Counted from the stretch's first letter, positions 1 through 10,461 are shown. The stretch is 35,649 nucleotides of DNA from Paracoccaceae bacterium (GCA_003550665.1 PUKW01000095.1:1-35649); one strand, 5' to 3'. The notes: generated by a model from the letters alone, not told the origin. Made by a program: numbers and translations.

Positions 1-1719
1 GCGTTTTCGGGTTTCGGTCATCCCGCGACGGTAACGGTGGCGATGGTGCTCGTTGTCTCGGCGGGTCTCGCGCGCTCGGGCGCGATCCAGTTCCTGACCC
101 AGCCGCTGATCCGCGCCAAGCTCTCCGAAGGGCGCCATATCGCGGTGATGGGCGGCGTCGGCGGCGTGATGTCGGGCTTCATGAACAATGTCGCCGCACT
201 CGCGCTCTTGATGCCGGTGGACCGGCAGGCGGCGCGCAAGGCCAAGCGCGCGGCGGGGCGCACGCTGATGCCGCTGTCATTCGCCTGCATCCTCGGCGGC
301 ATGGTCACGCTGATCGGCACGCCGCCCAACATCATCGTGGCCACGATCCGCGGCGAAGAGCTGGGCGCGAGCTTCTCGATGTTCGATTACGCGCCGGTGG
401 GCGGGATCGTCGCGCTCGCCGGGATCGCCTTCGTCGCGCTGGTCGGCTGGCGGCTGCTGCCCGAGCGCGGCGAGCCGGTCGAGGAGGGGCGCGCGGCGCT
501 GTCGGAGTTCATCGCCGAGCTCTATGTCGCGAAGGGCTCGAAGATGGTCGGCAAGCGCGTGCGCGATTTTGAGCAGGAGGCCGAGGCCGCCGATGTCGCG
601 ATCCTCGCGGTGCTGCGCGGCGGGCGCAAACGCTTCGGCGCGGCGCGCAACCTCGTGCTCGCCGAGGATGATGTTCTGCTCATGGAGGCAGCACCCGAGG
701 GGCTCGAGGAGTTCCGCGCGGCGATGAAGCTCGATTTTCCCGCCGATGAGAGCGTCGCGGGCACCGCGCAGGACCTCGCGCGTGAGGGCGGGCCGTCGCT
801 GCTCGGCCGGGCCGGGCTCGAGGCGCGGCGCGAATCCCGCCGCGCCGGGATCGCGAGCGGCGAGGGCATGGTGCTCATCGAGGCGGTGGTCCAGCCCGGC
901 GCGCGCATCGACGGCAAGACGGCGCAGGCGGTGGGGCTGTCCTGGCGGCACCAGTCGGTGCTGATGGGGATTTCGCGGCGCGGGCGCACGATCCGCGACC
1001 GGGTGCGGCGCACCGAGGTCGAGGCGGGCGATATCCTGCTGCTGCTGGTGCCCGAGGAGACCCAGGCGCAGGTCACCGAGTGGCTTGGCGCGCTGCCCTT
1101 GGCGCGGCGCGGCCAGCCGGTGATCCGCGGCGATCTGGCCTTCGCGGCGTTGGGGCTGTTCGCGCTGGCGATCGCGGCGGCGAGTTTCGAACTCGTGGCG
1201 ATGCCCGTGGCGCTTGGCTTCGTGGTGATCGGCTATGTGCTCAGCGGCGTGCTCAGCGCGCGCGAGCTCTACACCCATATCAACTGGCCGGTGATCGTCC
1301 TGCTCGGCGCGCTTCTGCCGCTCGGGGATGCATTCGACAAGACAGGGACCACCAATCTCATCGCGTCGGGGTTGCTCGGGCTGGCAGAGGGCTATCCCGC
1401 CTGGGTCGTTCTCGCGGTGTTGATGGTGGTGACGATGACGCTTTCGGATGTGCTCAACAACAATGCCACCACGATCTTTGCCGCACCGGTGGGTATCCGT
1501 GTCGCCGAGCTGCTGGACGCAAACCCGGACGCCTTCCTCATGGGGGTTGCCGTCGCCGCCTCCTGCGCCTTCCTGACCCCGATCGGGCATCAGAACAACA
1601 CGCTCGTGATGGGGCCCGGGGGATATCGCTTTACCGATTACTGGCGCATGGGGCTGCCGCTCGAGGTGCTCGTGATCGCCGTGGGCGTCCCGATGATCCT
1701 GCTCGTATGGGGCCTCTAG
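1..1719 (+). CDS. SLC13-family (DASS/ArsB-like) transporter with RCK_C domains, 5' partial
   Basis: This is an inner-membrane permease of the SLC13/divalent anion:sodium symporter type. The track starts it at a GTG at base 37, but the frame is open to base 1 and the upstream codons (AFSGFGHPATVTVAM) continue a typical SLC13 helix, so the gene is cut by the left window edge. The N-terminal transport half shows FMNNVAALALLMP and GTPPNIIVATI. A soluble insert with two TrkA-C/RCK_C-like modules follows (about bases 510-720 and 865-1075; e.g. GDILLLLVPEE). The C-terminal half shows SDVLNNNATTIFAAP and TPIGHQNNTLVMGPGGYRF. Family members carry sulfate, phosphate or dicarboxylates; the substrate cannot be read from the sequence. 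The stop codon overlaps that of the convergent paralogue. Confidence 0.88.
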   Translation, partial: AFSGFGHPATVTVAMVLVVSAGLARSGAIQFLTQPLIRAKLSEGRHIAVMGGVGGVMSGFMNNVAALALLMPVDRQAARKAKRAAGRTLMPLSFACILGGMVTLIGTPPNIIVATIRGEELGASFSMFDYAPVGGIVALAGIAFVALVGWRLLPERGEPVEEGRAALSEFIAELYVAKGSKMVGKRVRDFEQEAEAADVAILAVLRGGRKRFGAARNLVLAEDDVLLMEAAPEGLEEFRAAMKLDFPADESVAGTAQDLAREGGPSLLGRAGLEARRESRRAGIASGEGMVLIEAVVQPGARIDGKTAQAVGLSWRHQSVLMGISRRGRTIRDRVRRTEVEAGDILLLLVPEETQAQVTEWLGALPLARRGQPVIRGDLAFAALGLFALAIAAASFELVAMPVALGFVVIGYVLSGVLSARELYTHINWPVIVLLGALLPLGDAFDKTGTTNLIASGLLGLAEGYPAWVVLAVLMVVTMTLSDVLNNNATTIFAAPVGIRVAELLDANPDAFLMGVAVAASCAFLTPIGHQNNTLVMGPGGYRFTDYWRMGLPLEVLVIAVGVPMILLVWGL

Positions 1720-3494
1720 AACGGCCAGATCAGCGGTATCGCCACGCTCGCCGTGCCCGCCATGAGAAGGTTGAGCGGGATGCCGATGCGCATGAAATCG
1801 GTGAAGCGGTAGCCGCCGGGGCCGTAGACGAGGGTGTTGGTCTGATAGCCGATGGGGGTCGCGAAGCTCGCCGAGGCGGCCATCATCACCGTCACCACCA
1901 GCGGGCGCGGGTCGATCCCCAGCGCGACCCCGAGCCCGATCGCGATTGGAGCCACGACGACGGCGACGGCGTTGTTGGTCACGAGCTCGGTGAGCAGGGA
2001 GGTCAGCAGGTAGATCGACAGGATCAGAAGAAACGGCGGCAGCTCGGCGAGCCAAGGCGTCGCGCCGCCGACGATCCATTCGATCGCGCCCGAATTGTCG
2101 AGCCCCGCGCCGACCGCGAGCATCCCGAAGATCAGCGCCAGCAGCCGACCATCGACATAGCTGAACGCCTCTTCGGCATCGATGCAGCGCGTGAGCAGAA
2201 CCACCGCCACCCCCACGAAGGCCAGCGCGACGATCGGCGCCAACCCGAGCGCCGAAAGCCCCACCACCGCCGCGAGCGTGCCAACCACCACAGGCGCGTG
2301 TTTGCGCCGAAAGGGTTTCTCGGAGGGACGGCCGATATCGACCATGTCCATCTCGTCCGACAGTCGCCGAATGTCCGCGGGCGCGCCCTCGAGCAACAGC
2401 GTATCCCCCACCCGCACCACGAGGTCGTCGAGCTGGCGGCCGATATTCTGATTGCGCCGATGCACCGCGAGCACATAGACGCCGTAGCGCCGCCGCAGCC
2501 GCAGTTCGCCCAGTGTCGCGCCGACCATCCGGCAGCCCGGCGTGATCAGCACCTCGACCGTGGTGGTCTGCACCGAGGAGAGCTTGTCCACGAGGCTGAC
2601 ATCGCTGCGCCCCTGCAGGCCCAGAAGCTCCGACATCGGCGTGCGCAGCACGACCCGGTCGCCCGCCTGCAGTTCGACGGCGGCGAGTTTGCGGCGCAGC
2701 GAGGCATCGCCGCGCAGCACGTCGATCACCCGCGCATCGCCGCGCTTGAACAGCTCGAGCTCCTGCACCCGCTCGCCGATCAACTCGGAGCCCTCGGGGA
2801 TCGCGACCTCGGTGAAGAACTTCATCCGTGCCCGGTCCACCAGAAGCGCGCTCATCGACTCGCGCTCGGGCAGCAGGAACCGGCCCAAGAGCGCAAGATA
2901 GCCCACCCCGACCACGGCCATGATCAGCCCGACCGAGGATATCTCGAAAATGGTGAAGGGCTCGAGCCCGCGGGTCTGCGCGACCCCGTCCACGAGCAGG
3001 TTCGTCGAGGTGCCGATGAGCGTGATGGTGCCCCCGAAGATCGCGAAATAGCTCAGCGGGATCAGGACCTTCGAAGGCGAAACGCCGAGCTGCCTCGCGA
3101 GCTGGACGAAGATCGGGATCATCACCACGACGACCGGCGTGTTGTTGACGAAGGCCGACAGACCCAGAACCGTCAGCGTCAGGAGCGCAAGCGTGGTGAC
3201 CGGGCGCGCATCAACGTTTCGGGCCGCGTATTGCGTCACCGTATCGAGGGCGCCGGTCCGCACGAGTCCGCCCACGATGATCGACAGCGCCGCGATCGTC
3301 CAGGGGGCGTGATTCGACATCACCGAGAGCGCGTCATCCGGTGTCAGGATGCCGAGAACGAGCATCGTCATCGCCCCGGCGACCGCAACGACCTCGACGG
3401 GGTAGATCTCGCGCATGAACATCACGAACATGCCGACCACGATGGACAGGGCCAGCGCCGCCTCAACATCCGCGGAGAAATCGATCCCGATCAT
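1716..3494 (-). CDS. SLC13-family transporter with RCK_C domains
   Basis: This is a full-length 592-aa inner-membrane permease, paralogous to the upstream gene. The first membrane half carries SAFVNNTPVVVVMIPI and LIGTSTNLLVDG. Two TrkA-C/RCK_C-like modules lie at about residues 225-300 and 310-385 (VRVGDTLLLEGAPADI). The second half carries TELVTNNAVAVVVAP and ATPIGYQTNTLVYGPGGYRF, nearly the same signature as its neighbour. The paired Asn-Asn-Thr-type hairpins are the sodium/substrate-binding elements of this family, and the RCK modules are probably a cytosolic regulatory insert. The start is the ATG that gives a short N-terminus before the first hydrophobic helix. Its TAG overlaps the convergent gene's TAG in a shared CTAG. 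Substrate unknown. Confidence 0.88.
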   Translation of the reverse strand: MIGIDFSADVEAALALSIVVGMFVMFMREIYPVEVVAVAGAMTMLVLGILTPDDALSVMSNHAPWTIAALSIIVGGLVRTGALDTVTQYAARNVDARPVTTLALLTLTVLGLSAFVNNTPVVVVMIPIFVQLARQLGVSPSKVLIPLSYFAIFGGTITLIGTSTNLLVDGVAQTRGLEPFTIFEISSVGLIMAVVGVGYLALLGRFLLPERESMSALLVDRARMKFFTEVAIPEGSELIGERVQELELFKRGDARVIDVLRGDASLRRKLAAVELQAGDRVVLRTPMSELLGLQGRSDVSLVDKLSSVQTTTVEVLITPGCRMVGATLGELRLRRRYGVYVLAVHRRNQNIGRQLDDLVVRVGDTLLLEGAPADIRRLSDEMDMVDIGRPSEKPFRRKHAPVVVGTLAAVVGLSALGLAPIVALAFVGVAVVLLTRCIDAEEAFSYVDGRLLALIFGMLAVGAGLDNSGAIEWIVGGATPWLAELPPFLLILSIYLLTSLLTELVTNNAVAVVVAPIAIGLGVALGIDPRPLVVTVMMAASASFATPIGYQTNTLVYGPGGYRFTDFMRIGIPLNLLMAGTASVAIPLIWPF

Positions 3495-3559
3495 GCGCGT
3501 CCCGCTCGCCCGCCGCTCAGACCTTGTCGCAGATCGCGACCGCGGTTCAATGCCTTTGT

Positions 3560-3590
3560 GGTGCGACCGGCCGCACCGCTTGCGGGGCCG
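3560..3590 (-). terminator. Possible terminator hairpin behind the YmdB-like gene
   Basis: Two overlapping inverted repeats lie 20-50 bases past the stop codon of the minus-strand YmdB-like gene. One is GGTGCG/CGCACC with a 6-base loop. The other is CCGCA/TGCGG with a 5-base loop, extended by CGG/CCG across a 2-base bulge. There is no T-tract, so an intrinsic terminator is only a possibility. GC-rich DNA produces such repeats by chance. Confidence 0.25.
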
Positions 3591-3611
3591 TGCAAGCCGG
3601 GCGCGGTGCCT

Positions 3612-4424
3612 TCACGGTCCCGCCTGCGGCAGCCGCCCGCCGAGGCGCACCATCTCGATCCGCGTCGCAGCGCCGGTGCGATCATCCGTCTCGATATAGG
3701 TGCCCGAGAGCGTGACATCGCCCATCGCGGGCTCGAAGCGACCCTTGCCCATGCCGGTGACGAAACGGCGCATCGGTTCGTCCTTGGCCATCCCGATCAC
3801 CGAATTGTAATCCCCGCACATGCCCGCATCGCCGTGAAAGGCCGTGCCGCCGGGCAGGATCTGGGTGTCGGCGGTGGGGATATGGGTGTGGGTGCCGATC
3901 ACGGCGGAGGCGCGACCGTCGCACCAATGGCCCATCGCCATCTTCTCCGAGGTCGCCTCGCAATGCATCTCCACGATCACGGCATCGGCCTGCCCGCCGC
4001 GCGGATGCGTCTTGAGCACCGGTTCGATGGCGGAAAACGGATCGTCGAAGGGGCGCTTCATGAAGACCTGGCCGAGCACCTGTGCCACCAGTACACGCCG
4101 CCCGCCCGCGATCTCGAACAGCCTCGCGCCGCGCCCCGGCGCGGCCTTGGCGAAGTTGAGCGGGCGCAGGATGCGCGGTTCGGCATCGACATGGCCGAGC
4201 ATCGCCTTGGCATCGAAGGCATGATCGCCCAGCGTCACGCAATCGGCCCCGGCGCCGAACAGCGCATCGGCGTGCTCGGGCGACAGCCCGGCTCCCGCGG
4301 TCGCATTCTCGCCGTTGACGATCACGAAGTCGAGCTTCCACTCCGTGCGCAGCCCCGGCAGCGTCTCCGCCACCGCCGCGCGCCCCGCACGCCCCATCAC
4401 GTCGCCCAGAAAGAGTATCTTCAT
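3612..4424 (-). CDS. YmdB-family metallophosphoesterase (TIGR00282 type)
   Basis: This is a 270-aa calcineurin-like phosphoesterase of the YmdB family. The B. subtilis member is a 2',3'-cyclic nucleotide phosphodiesterase affecting RNA turnover and biofilm decisions. The di-metal ligands are visible: Asp8 in FLGDVMG, Glu39-Asn40 in NGEN, the GDHAFD motif at 66-71, His155 in EMHCEAT, and His180/His182 in GTHTHIPTAD. The 67th residue is Asp, where the canonical motif GNHTWD has Asn. Length matches the family. A GAGGA ribosome-binding site lies just upstream of the ATG. It follows the formyltetrahydrofolate cyclo-ligase gene by 45 bases on the same strand, so the two are probably cotranscribed. 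Confidence 0.9.
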   Translation of the reverse strand: MKILFLGDVMGRAGRAAVAETLPGLRTEWKLDFVIVNGENATAGAGLSPEHADALFGAGADCVTLGDHAFDAKAMLGHVDAEPRILRPLNFAKAAPGRGARLFEIAGGRRVLVAQVLGQVFMKRPFDDPFSAIEPVLKTHPRGGQADAVIVEMHCEATSEKMAMGHWCDGRASAVIGTHTHIPTADTQILPGGTAFHGDAGMCGDYNSVIGMAKDEPMRRFVTGMGKGRFEPAMGDVTLSGTYIETDDRTGAATRIEMVRLGGRLPQAGP

Positions 4425-4469
4425 TCCTCAGGGATATGGCGCGCTGCCGGCCGGGGCAAGGCCGCCGCG

Positions 4470-5081
4470 TCATGCAAAGCGTCGCACGCCATGATCGGTC
4501 ACCACAGCGTCGAGGCGCTGATCGTTCGCGTCGGTGGGCAGCTCGGGCAGTTCCTGACCGGCATAGGCGAAGCCGAGCGCCGTCACCGGCCCCGCCGCGC
4601 GCAGCGCCGCGAGCGTGCGGTCATAAAAGCCGCCGCCATAGCCGAGCCTGTAACCGCGCGCATCGAAGGCCACCATCGGCACGATCACGACCCCGGGCAC
4701 GAGCCATGCGCCGTGCTCGGGGATGCGCGCGCCGAAATCGCCCGCGATCATCGGGCTGTCAGGGGTCCATTCGCGAAAGGCGAGAGGGCGGCCCATGCCC
4801 ATGATCACCGGCACGCAGACGGGCCCGTCATGCGCGGCCATGGCCGGCAGCGGGTCGATCTCGCTGTGAATCGGCATGTAGCCCGACACCACGCGCCCCG
4901 TATGCGCGGCGAGCTCGGCGCGCAGATGGCGCGACGGGTCGGGCGGCGCGGCGGCATGGGCGGCGCGGCGCGCGGCATAGGCAATGCGGCGCGCGGATTT
5001 CTTGGCCTCGGTGATCGGCGCGGATGCCACGGTGCGTCCCCCATGCGCGGCGCGGTCTTTCAACGCGCCCTCCGCGCGCAT
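4470..5081 (-). CDS. 5-formyltetrahydrofolate cyclo-ligase
   Basis: This enzyme converts 5-formyl-THF to 5,10-methenyl-THF using ATP and returns the stored folate to one-carbon metabolism. The family signature GYGGGFYDRTLA is near the C-terminus, preceded by the PGVVIVPMVAFD strand. The basic N-terminal stretch EAKKSARRIAY fits the ATP/folate-binding start of the family. The tracked ATG gives 203 aa, slightly long at the N-terminus; a GTG at complement 5028-5030 would give about 186 aa and could be the real start. The gene diverges from guanine deaminase with only 37 bases between them, so promoter elements must overlap coding DNA. The two neighbours tie the region to one-carbon and purine metabolism. 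Confidence 0.9.
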   Translation of the reverse strand: MRAEGALKDRAAHGGRTVASAPITEAKKSARRIAYAARRAAHAAAPPDPSRHLRAELAAHTGRVVSGYMPIHSEIDPLPAMAAHDGPVCVPVIMGMGRPLAFREWTPDSPMIAGDFGARIPEHGAWLVPGVVIVPMVAFDARGYRLGYGGGFYDRTLAALRAAGPVTALGFAYAGQELPELPTDANDQRLDAVVTDHGVRRFA

Positions 5082-5118
5082 ACCGTGCCGCGCGGCGACT
5101 TGGCAACGGAGACCTCGG

Positions 5119-6420
5119 ATGGCGGACCTGCTGATCGGCCGAACGCTCGCCTTCGACGCCGATCCCTTCGTCGCGGGACCGGCGGCGGCGCGGATCGAGG
5201 GGCATGGCGGCGTGCTCGTCGAGGATGGGCTGATCGTCGCGACCGGCCCGGCCGACCGGCTGCGCGCCGCGCACCCGGATGCCCGGGTGACGGATTACGG
5301 CGACGCGCTGATCTCGGCGGGGTTCGTCGATGCCCATGTCCATTACCCGCAGACCGCCATCATCGCGAGCTGGGGCAAGCGGCTCATCGACTGGCTCGAA
5401 AGCTACACCTTCCCCGAGGAGATGCGCTTCGACGATCCCGACCACGCCGCCGAGATCGCGGTGCGCTATTTCGACCTCGCGCTCGCGCATGGCACCACCA
5501 CGATGTGCAGCTTCGCCACCACGCACAGCACCAGCGTCGAGGCGTTCTTTGCCGAGGCCGAGCATCGCGGGCTGTGCGCTGTCGCCGGGCGCACCTGCAT
5601 GGACCGCAACGCGCCCGAGGGGCTGTGCGACACGCCCGAGAGCGCCGAGGCCGAGTCGCGCGCGCTGATCGGGCGCTGGCACGGGCGCGGGCGGCTCGGC
5701 TACGCGATCACGCCACGCTTTGCGCCGACCTCGTCGCCCGAGCAGCTCGAGGCGCTCGGCGCGCTCTGGGCGGAGCACCCCGATTGCCTGATGCAGACGC
5801 ACCTGTCAGAGCAGACCGACGAGGTCGCATGGGTGCGCGCGCTGTTTCCCGAGGCGCGCGACTATCTCGACGTCTATGAACGATTCGGGCTGCTCGGGGC
5901 GCGGGGGCTATATGGCCACGCGATCCACCTTACCCATCGCGAGCGCGACCGGCTGCGCGAGGCGGGGGCCGGGCTGATCCACTGCCCGACCTCGAACACC
6001 TTCATCGGATCGGGGCTGTTCGATCTGGCCGGGCTTGCCGCGGCGGGCCAGCGTGTGGGGCTTGCGACCGATACCGGCGGCGGGTCATCGTTCTCGATGC
6101 TGCACACCATGGCCGCGGCGTATGAGATCGCGCAGCTGCGCGGCGCATCCGTGCATCCAGCCGCGCTCTACTGGCTCGCCACGGCCGGGTCGGCGCGCAC
6201 GCTGCATCTCGATGATCGCATCGGTAATCTCGCCCCCGGCATGGAGGCCGATATCGTGGTGCTCGACCTCGCCTCGACGCCGGCCATCGCGCAGCGCGCG
6301 GCGCGGGCCGAAGATATCTGGGAAGCCGTGTTCACGACCATCATGATGGGCGATGATCGCGCGATCCGGGCCGTCTGGGTGGGTGGCGTGCCCGATCCGC
6401 TGCCCGGCCGCGCGGGCTGA
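5119..6420 (+). CDS. guaD: Guanine deaminase
   Basis: This amidohydrolase-superfamily zinc enzyme deaminates guanine to xanthine in purine salvage and catabolism. Metal and active-site motifs appear in family order: His73 and His75 in DAHVHYPQ, QTHLSEQ (His228, Glu231), GHAIHLT (His267, His270), HCPTSNTFIGSG, and Asp318 in ATDTGGGSSFSM. The HCPTSN and GGGSSFSM motifs are typical of guanine deaminase rather than of other deaminases. The track extends the ORF upstream to 4984, but that part overlaps the divergent cyclo-ligase gene. The ATG at 5119 gives a standard 433-aa protein beginning MADLLIGRTL and has a GGAGA sequence upstream. No xanthine dehydrogenase genes are in the window. Confidence 0.93.
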   Translation: MADLLIGRTLAFDADPFVAGPAAARIEGHGGVLVEDGLIVATGPADRLRAAHPDARVTDYGDALISAGFVDAHVHYPQTAIIASWGKRLIDWLESYTFPEEMRFDDPDHAAEIAVRYFDLALAHGTTTMCSFATTHSTSVEAFFAEAEHRGLCAVAGRTCMDRNAPEGLCDTPESAEAESRALIGRWHGRGRLGYAITPRFAPTSSPEQLEALGALWAEHPDCLMQTHLSEQTDEVAWVRALFPEARDYLDVYERFGLLGARGLYGHAIHLTHRERDRLREAGAGLIHCPTSNTFIGSGLFDLAGLAAAGQRVGLATDTGGGSSFSMLHTMAAAYEIAQLRGASVHPAALYWLATAGSARTLHLDDRIGNLAPGMEADIVVLDLASTPAIAQRAARAEDIWEAVFTTIMMGDDRAIRAVWVGGVPDPLPGRAG

Positions 6421-6509
6421 CGGCGGGGTGCGGCGCCTGCTCTTGGGACCATGCGCGGTTGCGGTGGCGTCCATGCCAACGCCACCGGGCTCTCCGGCGT
6501 TGCGCGCCT

Positions 6510-7439
6510 TCAGTCAGCGCGCGGCTGCGCCGGCAATCGGGCACCGTCCGGCCTGCGGCCCTCTTCGCGCAGGATGTCGGCGATGCGCAGGAACTGCTCG
6601 GAAAGCGGGCTGGATCTGCGCCAGATCATTCCGACCGTGCGCCGCGGACCCGGCGCGGGCAGCCGCGTGACCGACACCGGCGCCGAGCGCGCCTCGACGC
6701 CGACGGCCATCTCAGGAATGAGCGTCACGCCGATCCCGGCCCCGACGAGCTGCACCAGTGTGGAGAGGCTGCTGCCCTCCATCATGTTGCGTGTCCGCGA
6801 GGCGGGCAGATCGCAAAACGACAGCGCCTGGTCGCGAAAGCAGTGGCCCTCCTCGAGCAGGAGCAGCCGCATCTCGGCGAGGGAGTCGGGGTTGGGGACC
6901 GGACGCGCGGCGTCGCATTGCGGACGCACCAGCACGAATTCCTCGTCGAAGAGGGCGACCTCTTCGAGGGACGGCTCCGATATCGGCAGCGCCGCGATCG
7001 CGAGATCGAGCTGACCGTCGAGCAGGCCCGCGATCAGCTTCTGCGTCACAGCCTCGCGCGGATAGATTTCCAGATCCGGATAGGACCGCGCCAGATGCGC
7101 GACCACGCCGGGCAGGAAATAGGGCGCGATCGTCGGGATGACGCCGATGCGCAGCCGGCCGGCGAGCCGGTCGTCGGCGGCGCGGGCGAGGTCGCTGAGC
7201 TCGTCGACGGCGCGCAGGATCTCGCGCGCGCGTGCAGCAAAGGCCTCGCCAAGGCTGGTCAGCCGGATCTCGCGCGACCCACGCTCGACCAGCGGGGCGG
7301 CGAGAATGTCCTCGAGCTCCTTGATCTGCATTGACAGGGCCGGTTGCGAGATCGCGCACAGCTCGGCAGCACGACCGAAATGACGCTGCTGCGCGAGCGC
7401 CTCGAAGTAGCGCAGATGTTTCATGGACAGCCGACTCAT
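6510..7439 (-). CDS. oxyR: OxyR, LysR-type peroxide sensor
   Basis: This is a 309-aa LysR-type transcription regulator. The N-terminal winged helix-turn-helix reads MKHLRYFEALAQQRHFGRAAE...SQPALSMQIKELE, followed by the effector domain. The key evidence is Cys200 and Cys209 in GHCFRDQALSFCD, matching the sequence and nine-residue spacing of the E. coli OxyR cysteines (199 and 208) that form the peroxide-induced disulfide. Its position divergent from katG supports the call: OxyR typically activates katG and often represses itself. The intergenic region holds an AT-rich palindrome suited to LysR binding. The roughly 20-residue tail after residue 289 is Arg/Pro-rich and probably not conserved. 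Confidence 0.95.
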   Translation of the reverse strand: MSRLSMKHLRYFEALAQQRHFGRAAELCAISQPALSMQIKELEDILAAPLVERGSREIRLTSLGEAFAARAREILRAVDELSDLARAADDRLAGRLRIGVIPTIAPYFLPGVVAHLARSYPDLEIYPREAVTQKLIAGLLDGQLDLAIAALPISEPSLEEVALFDEEFVLVRPQCDAARPVPNPDSLAEMRLLLLEEGHCFRDQALSFCDLPASRTRNMMEGSSLSTLVQLVGAGIGVTLIPEMAVGVEARSAPVSVTRLPAPGPRRTVGMIWRRSSPLSEQFLRIADILREEGRRPDGARLPAQPRAD

Positions 7440-7458
7440 AAGCGCAGCATATCGCCCT

Positions 7459-7490
7459 TATCAGAAAATTCAAATTCTCATTATGAATGA
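7459..7490. promoter_or_regulatory. Candidate OxyR operator between oxyR and katG
   Basis: The oxyR-katG intergenic region contains a marked AT-rich patch in otherwise very GC-rich DNA. Within it, TTCA at 7469-7472 and TGAA at 7484-7487 are separated by exactly 11 bases, which fits the LysR-type T-N11-A pattern. An overlapping imperfect palindrome, GAAAATTCAAATTCTC, adds dyad symmetry. The site is about 20-30 bases from the oxyR start and about 125 bases from the katG start. That placement suits autorepression of oxyR and activation of katG. Binding is inferred. Confidence 0.5.
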
Positions 7491-9785
<2,295 letters not shown>

Positions 9786-9795
9786 GTCGCGACCA

Positions 9796-9824
9796 CCCGC
9801 GCGCCGGCAAACCCGGCGCGCGGG
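9796..9824 (+). terminator. Perfect 12-bp hairpin after katG
   Basis: Ten bases after the katG stop codon, CCCGCGCGCCGG is followed by a five-base loop CAAAC and the exact complement CCGGCGCGCGGG. The perfect 12-bp GC stem and its position suggest transcription termination or mRNA 3'-end protection. No T-tract follows, as is common in high-GC alphaproteobacteria. Confidence 0.6.
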
Positions 9825-9927
9825 ACCATGACGCTGCCCCGCGTCCAGTGACCGGCAGCCTCAACTTGAGCGCGATGGCGTCACGGCGCACTTGGCAATC
9901 ACGACACGTTTCGACCCCGCGTCGCCC

Positions 9928-10461
9928 TCAGCGCAGCGCGGCGAGTTCGGTCTCGATGCTCGTGGCGCGCGATTGCATCGCGCCATCGGTGTCGAGGCCA
10001 GGGTGATTGCTCAGGAATTCGCGGATATCTGACTGCGCGGCCTCGAGCAGCGGCACCAGCTCGGCGGTGTCGGCGCCGTCGGCGCGGCGCACGCCGGCGG
10101 CCTCGTGGCGGGCGGTGCCGCGCACGGAGCGCGCGCTCGCACGGATCGAATCACTTTCGCTTTCCAGAAGCTCCCCGGCCGCCGTCGCGGCATCCGCGAA
10201 TCGGTCGGCGCGCAGCAGCGTGTGGGCGTATTCGAGGCGAACCCGGTCATCGACGGGGCTGCCCGCATCCAGGATCGCCTCGTAACCGCGCGTCGCGCGC
10301 GGGTAGTCGCCCGCCTCGAGTGCCTGCCTTGCTGCCGTGTAATCGGCGCGAAACCCGGCGTCGTCGTCGGGTGTCCCGACCCCCGAGCAGGCGGCGAGCA
10401 GGACGCAGAGCGCCGTGAGGCGCAGGGCGCGTCGCGCACGCGGTGGGGGCGGAATTGGCAT
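9928..10461 (-). CDS. Lipoprotein with TPR-like helices, candidate secretin pilotin
   Basis: This is a 177-aa hypothetical protein. A basic start and hydrophobic helix end in a lipobox, LLAAC with Cys25. Serine at position +2 predicts the outer membrane. The mature part is helical with two TPR-like stretches (YTAARQALEAGDYPRATRGYEAIL and the following LEYAHTLLRADRFADAATAAGELL region). A charged helical tail (LLEAAQSDIREFLSNHP) follows. I do not recognise a named family. It diverges from gspC with 92 bases between, and no other GspS/AspS-like pilotin is visible. A role in placing the GspD secretin in the outer membrane, as TPR pilotins do for type IV pilus secretins, is therefore an attractive inference. 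An unrelated periplasmic TPR lipoprotein remains possible. Confidence 0.65.
   Translation of the reverse strand: MPIPPPPRARRALRLTALCVLLAACSGVGTPDDDAGFRADYTAARQALEAGDYPRATRGYEAILDAGSPVDDRVRLEYAHTLLRADRFADAATAAGELLESESDSIRASARSVRGTARHEAAGVRRADGADTAELVPLLEAAQSDIREFLSNHPGLDTDGAMQSRATSIETELAALR

Noticed and set aside
5028-5118. 6S RNA next to the formyltetrahydrofolate cyclo-ligase gene
   Set aside because: 6S RNA often neighbours this gene in proteobacteria, but only 37 bases separate it from guanine deaminase, too little for a 6S RNA.
1080-5879. 1599-aa plus-strand ORF, the longest in the track
   Set aside because: It runs across the two SLC13 genes, the YmdB-like gene, the cyclo-ligase gene and guanine deaminase. 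It is Arg/His-rich with no recognisable domain, which is typical of out-of-frame reading in very GC-rich DNA.
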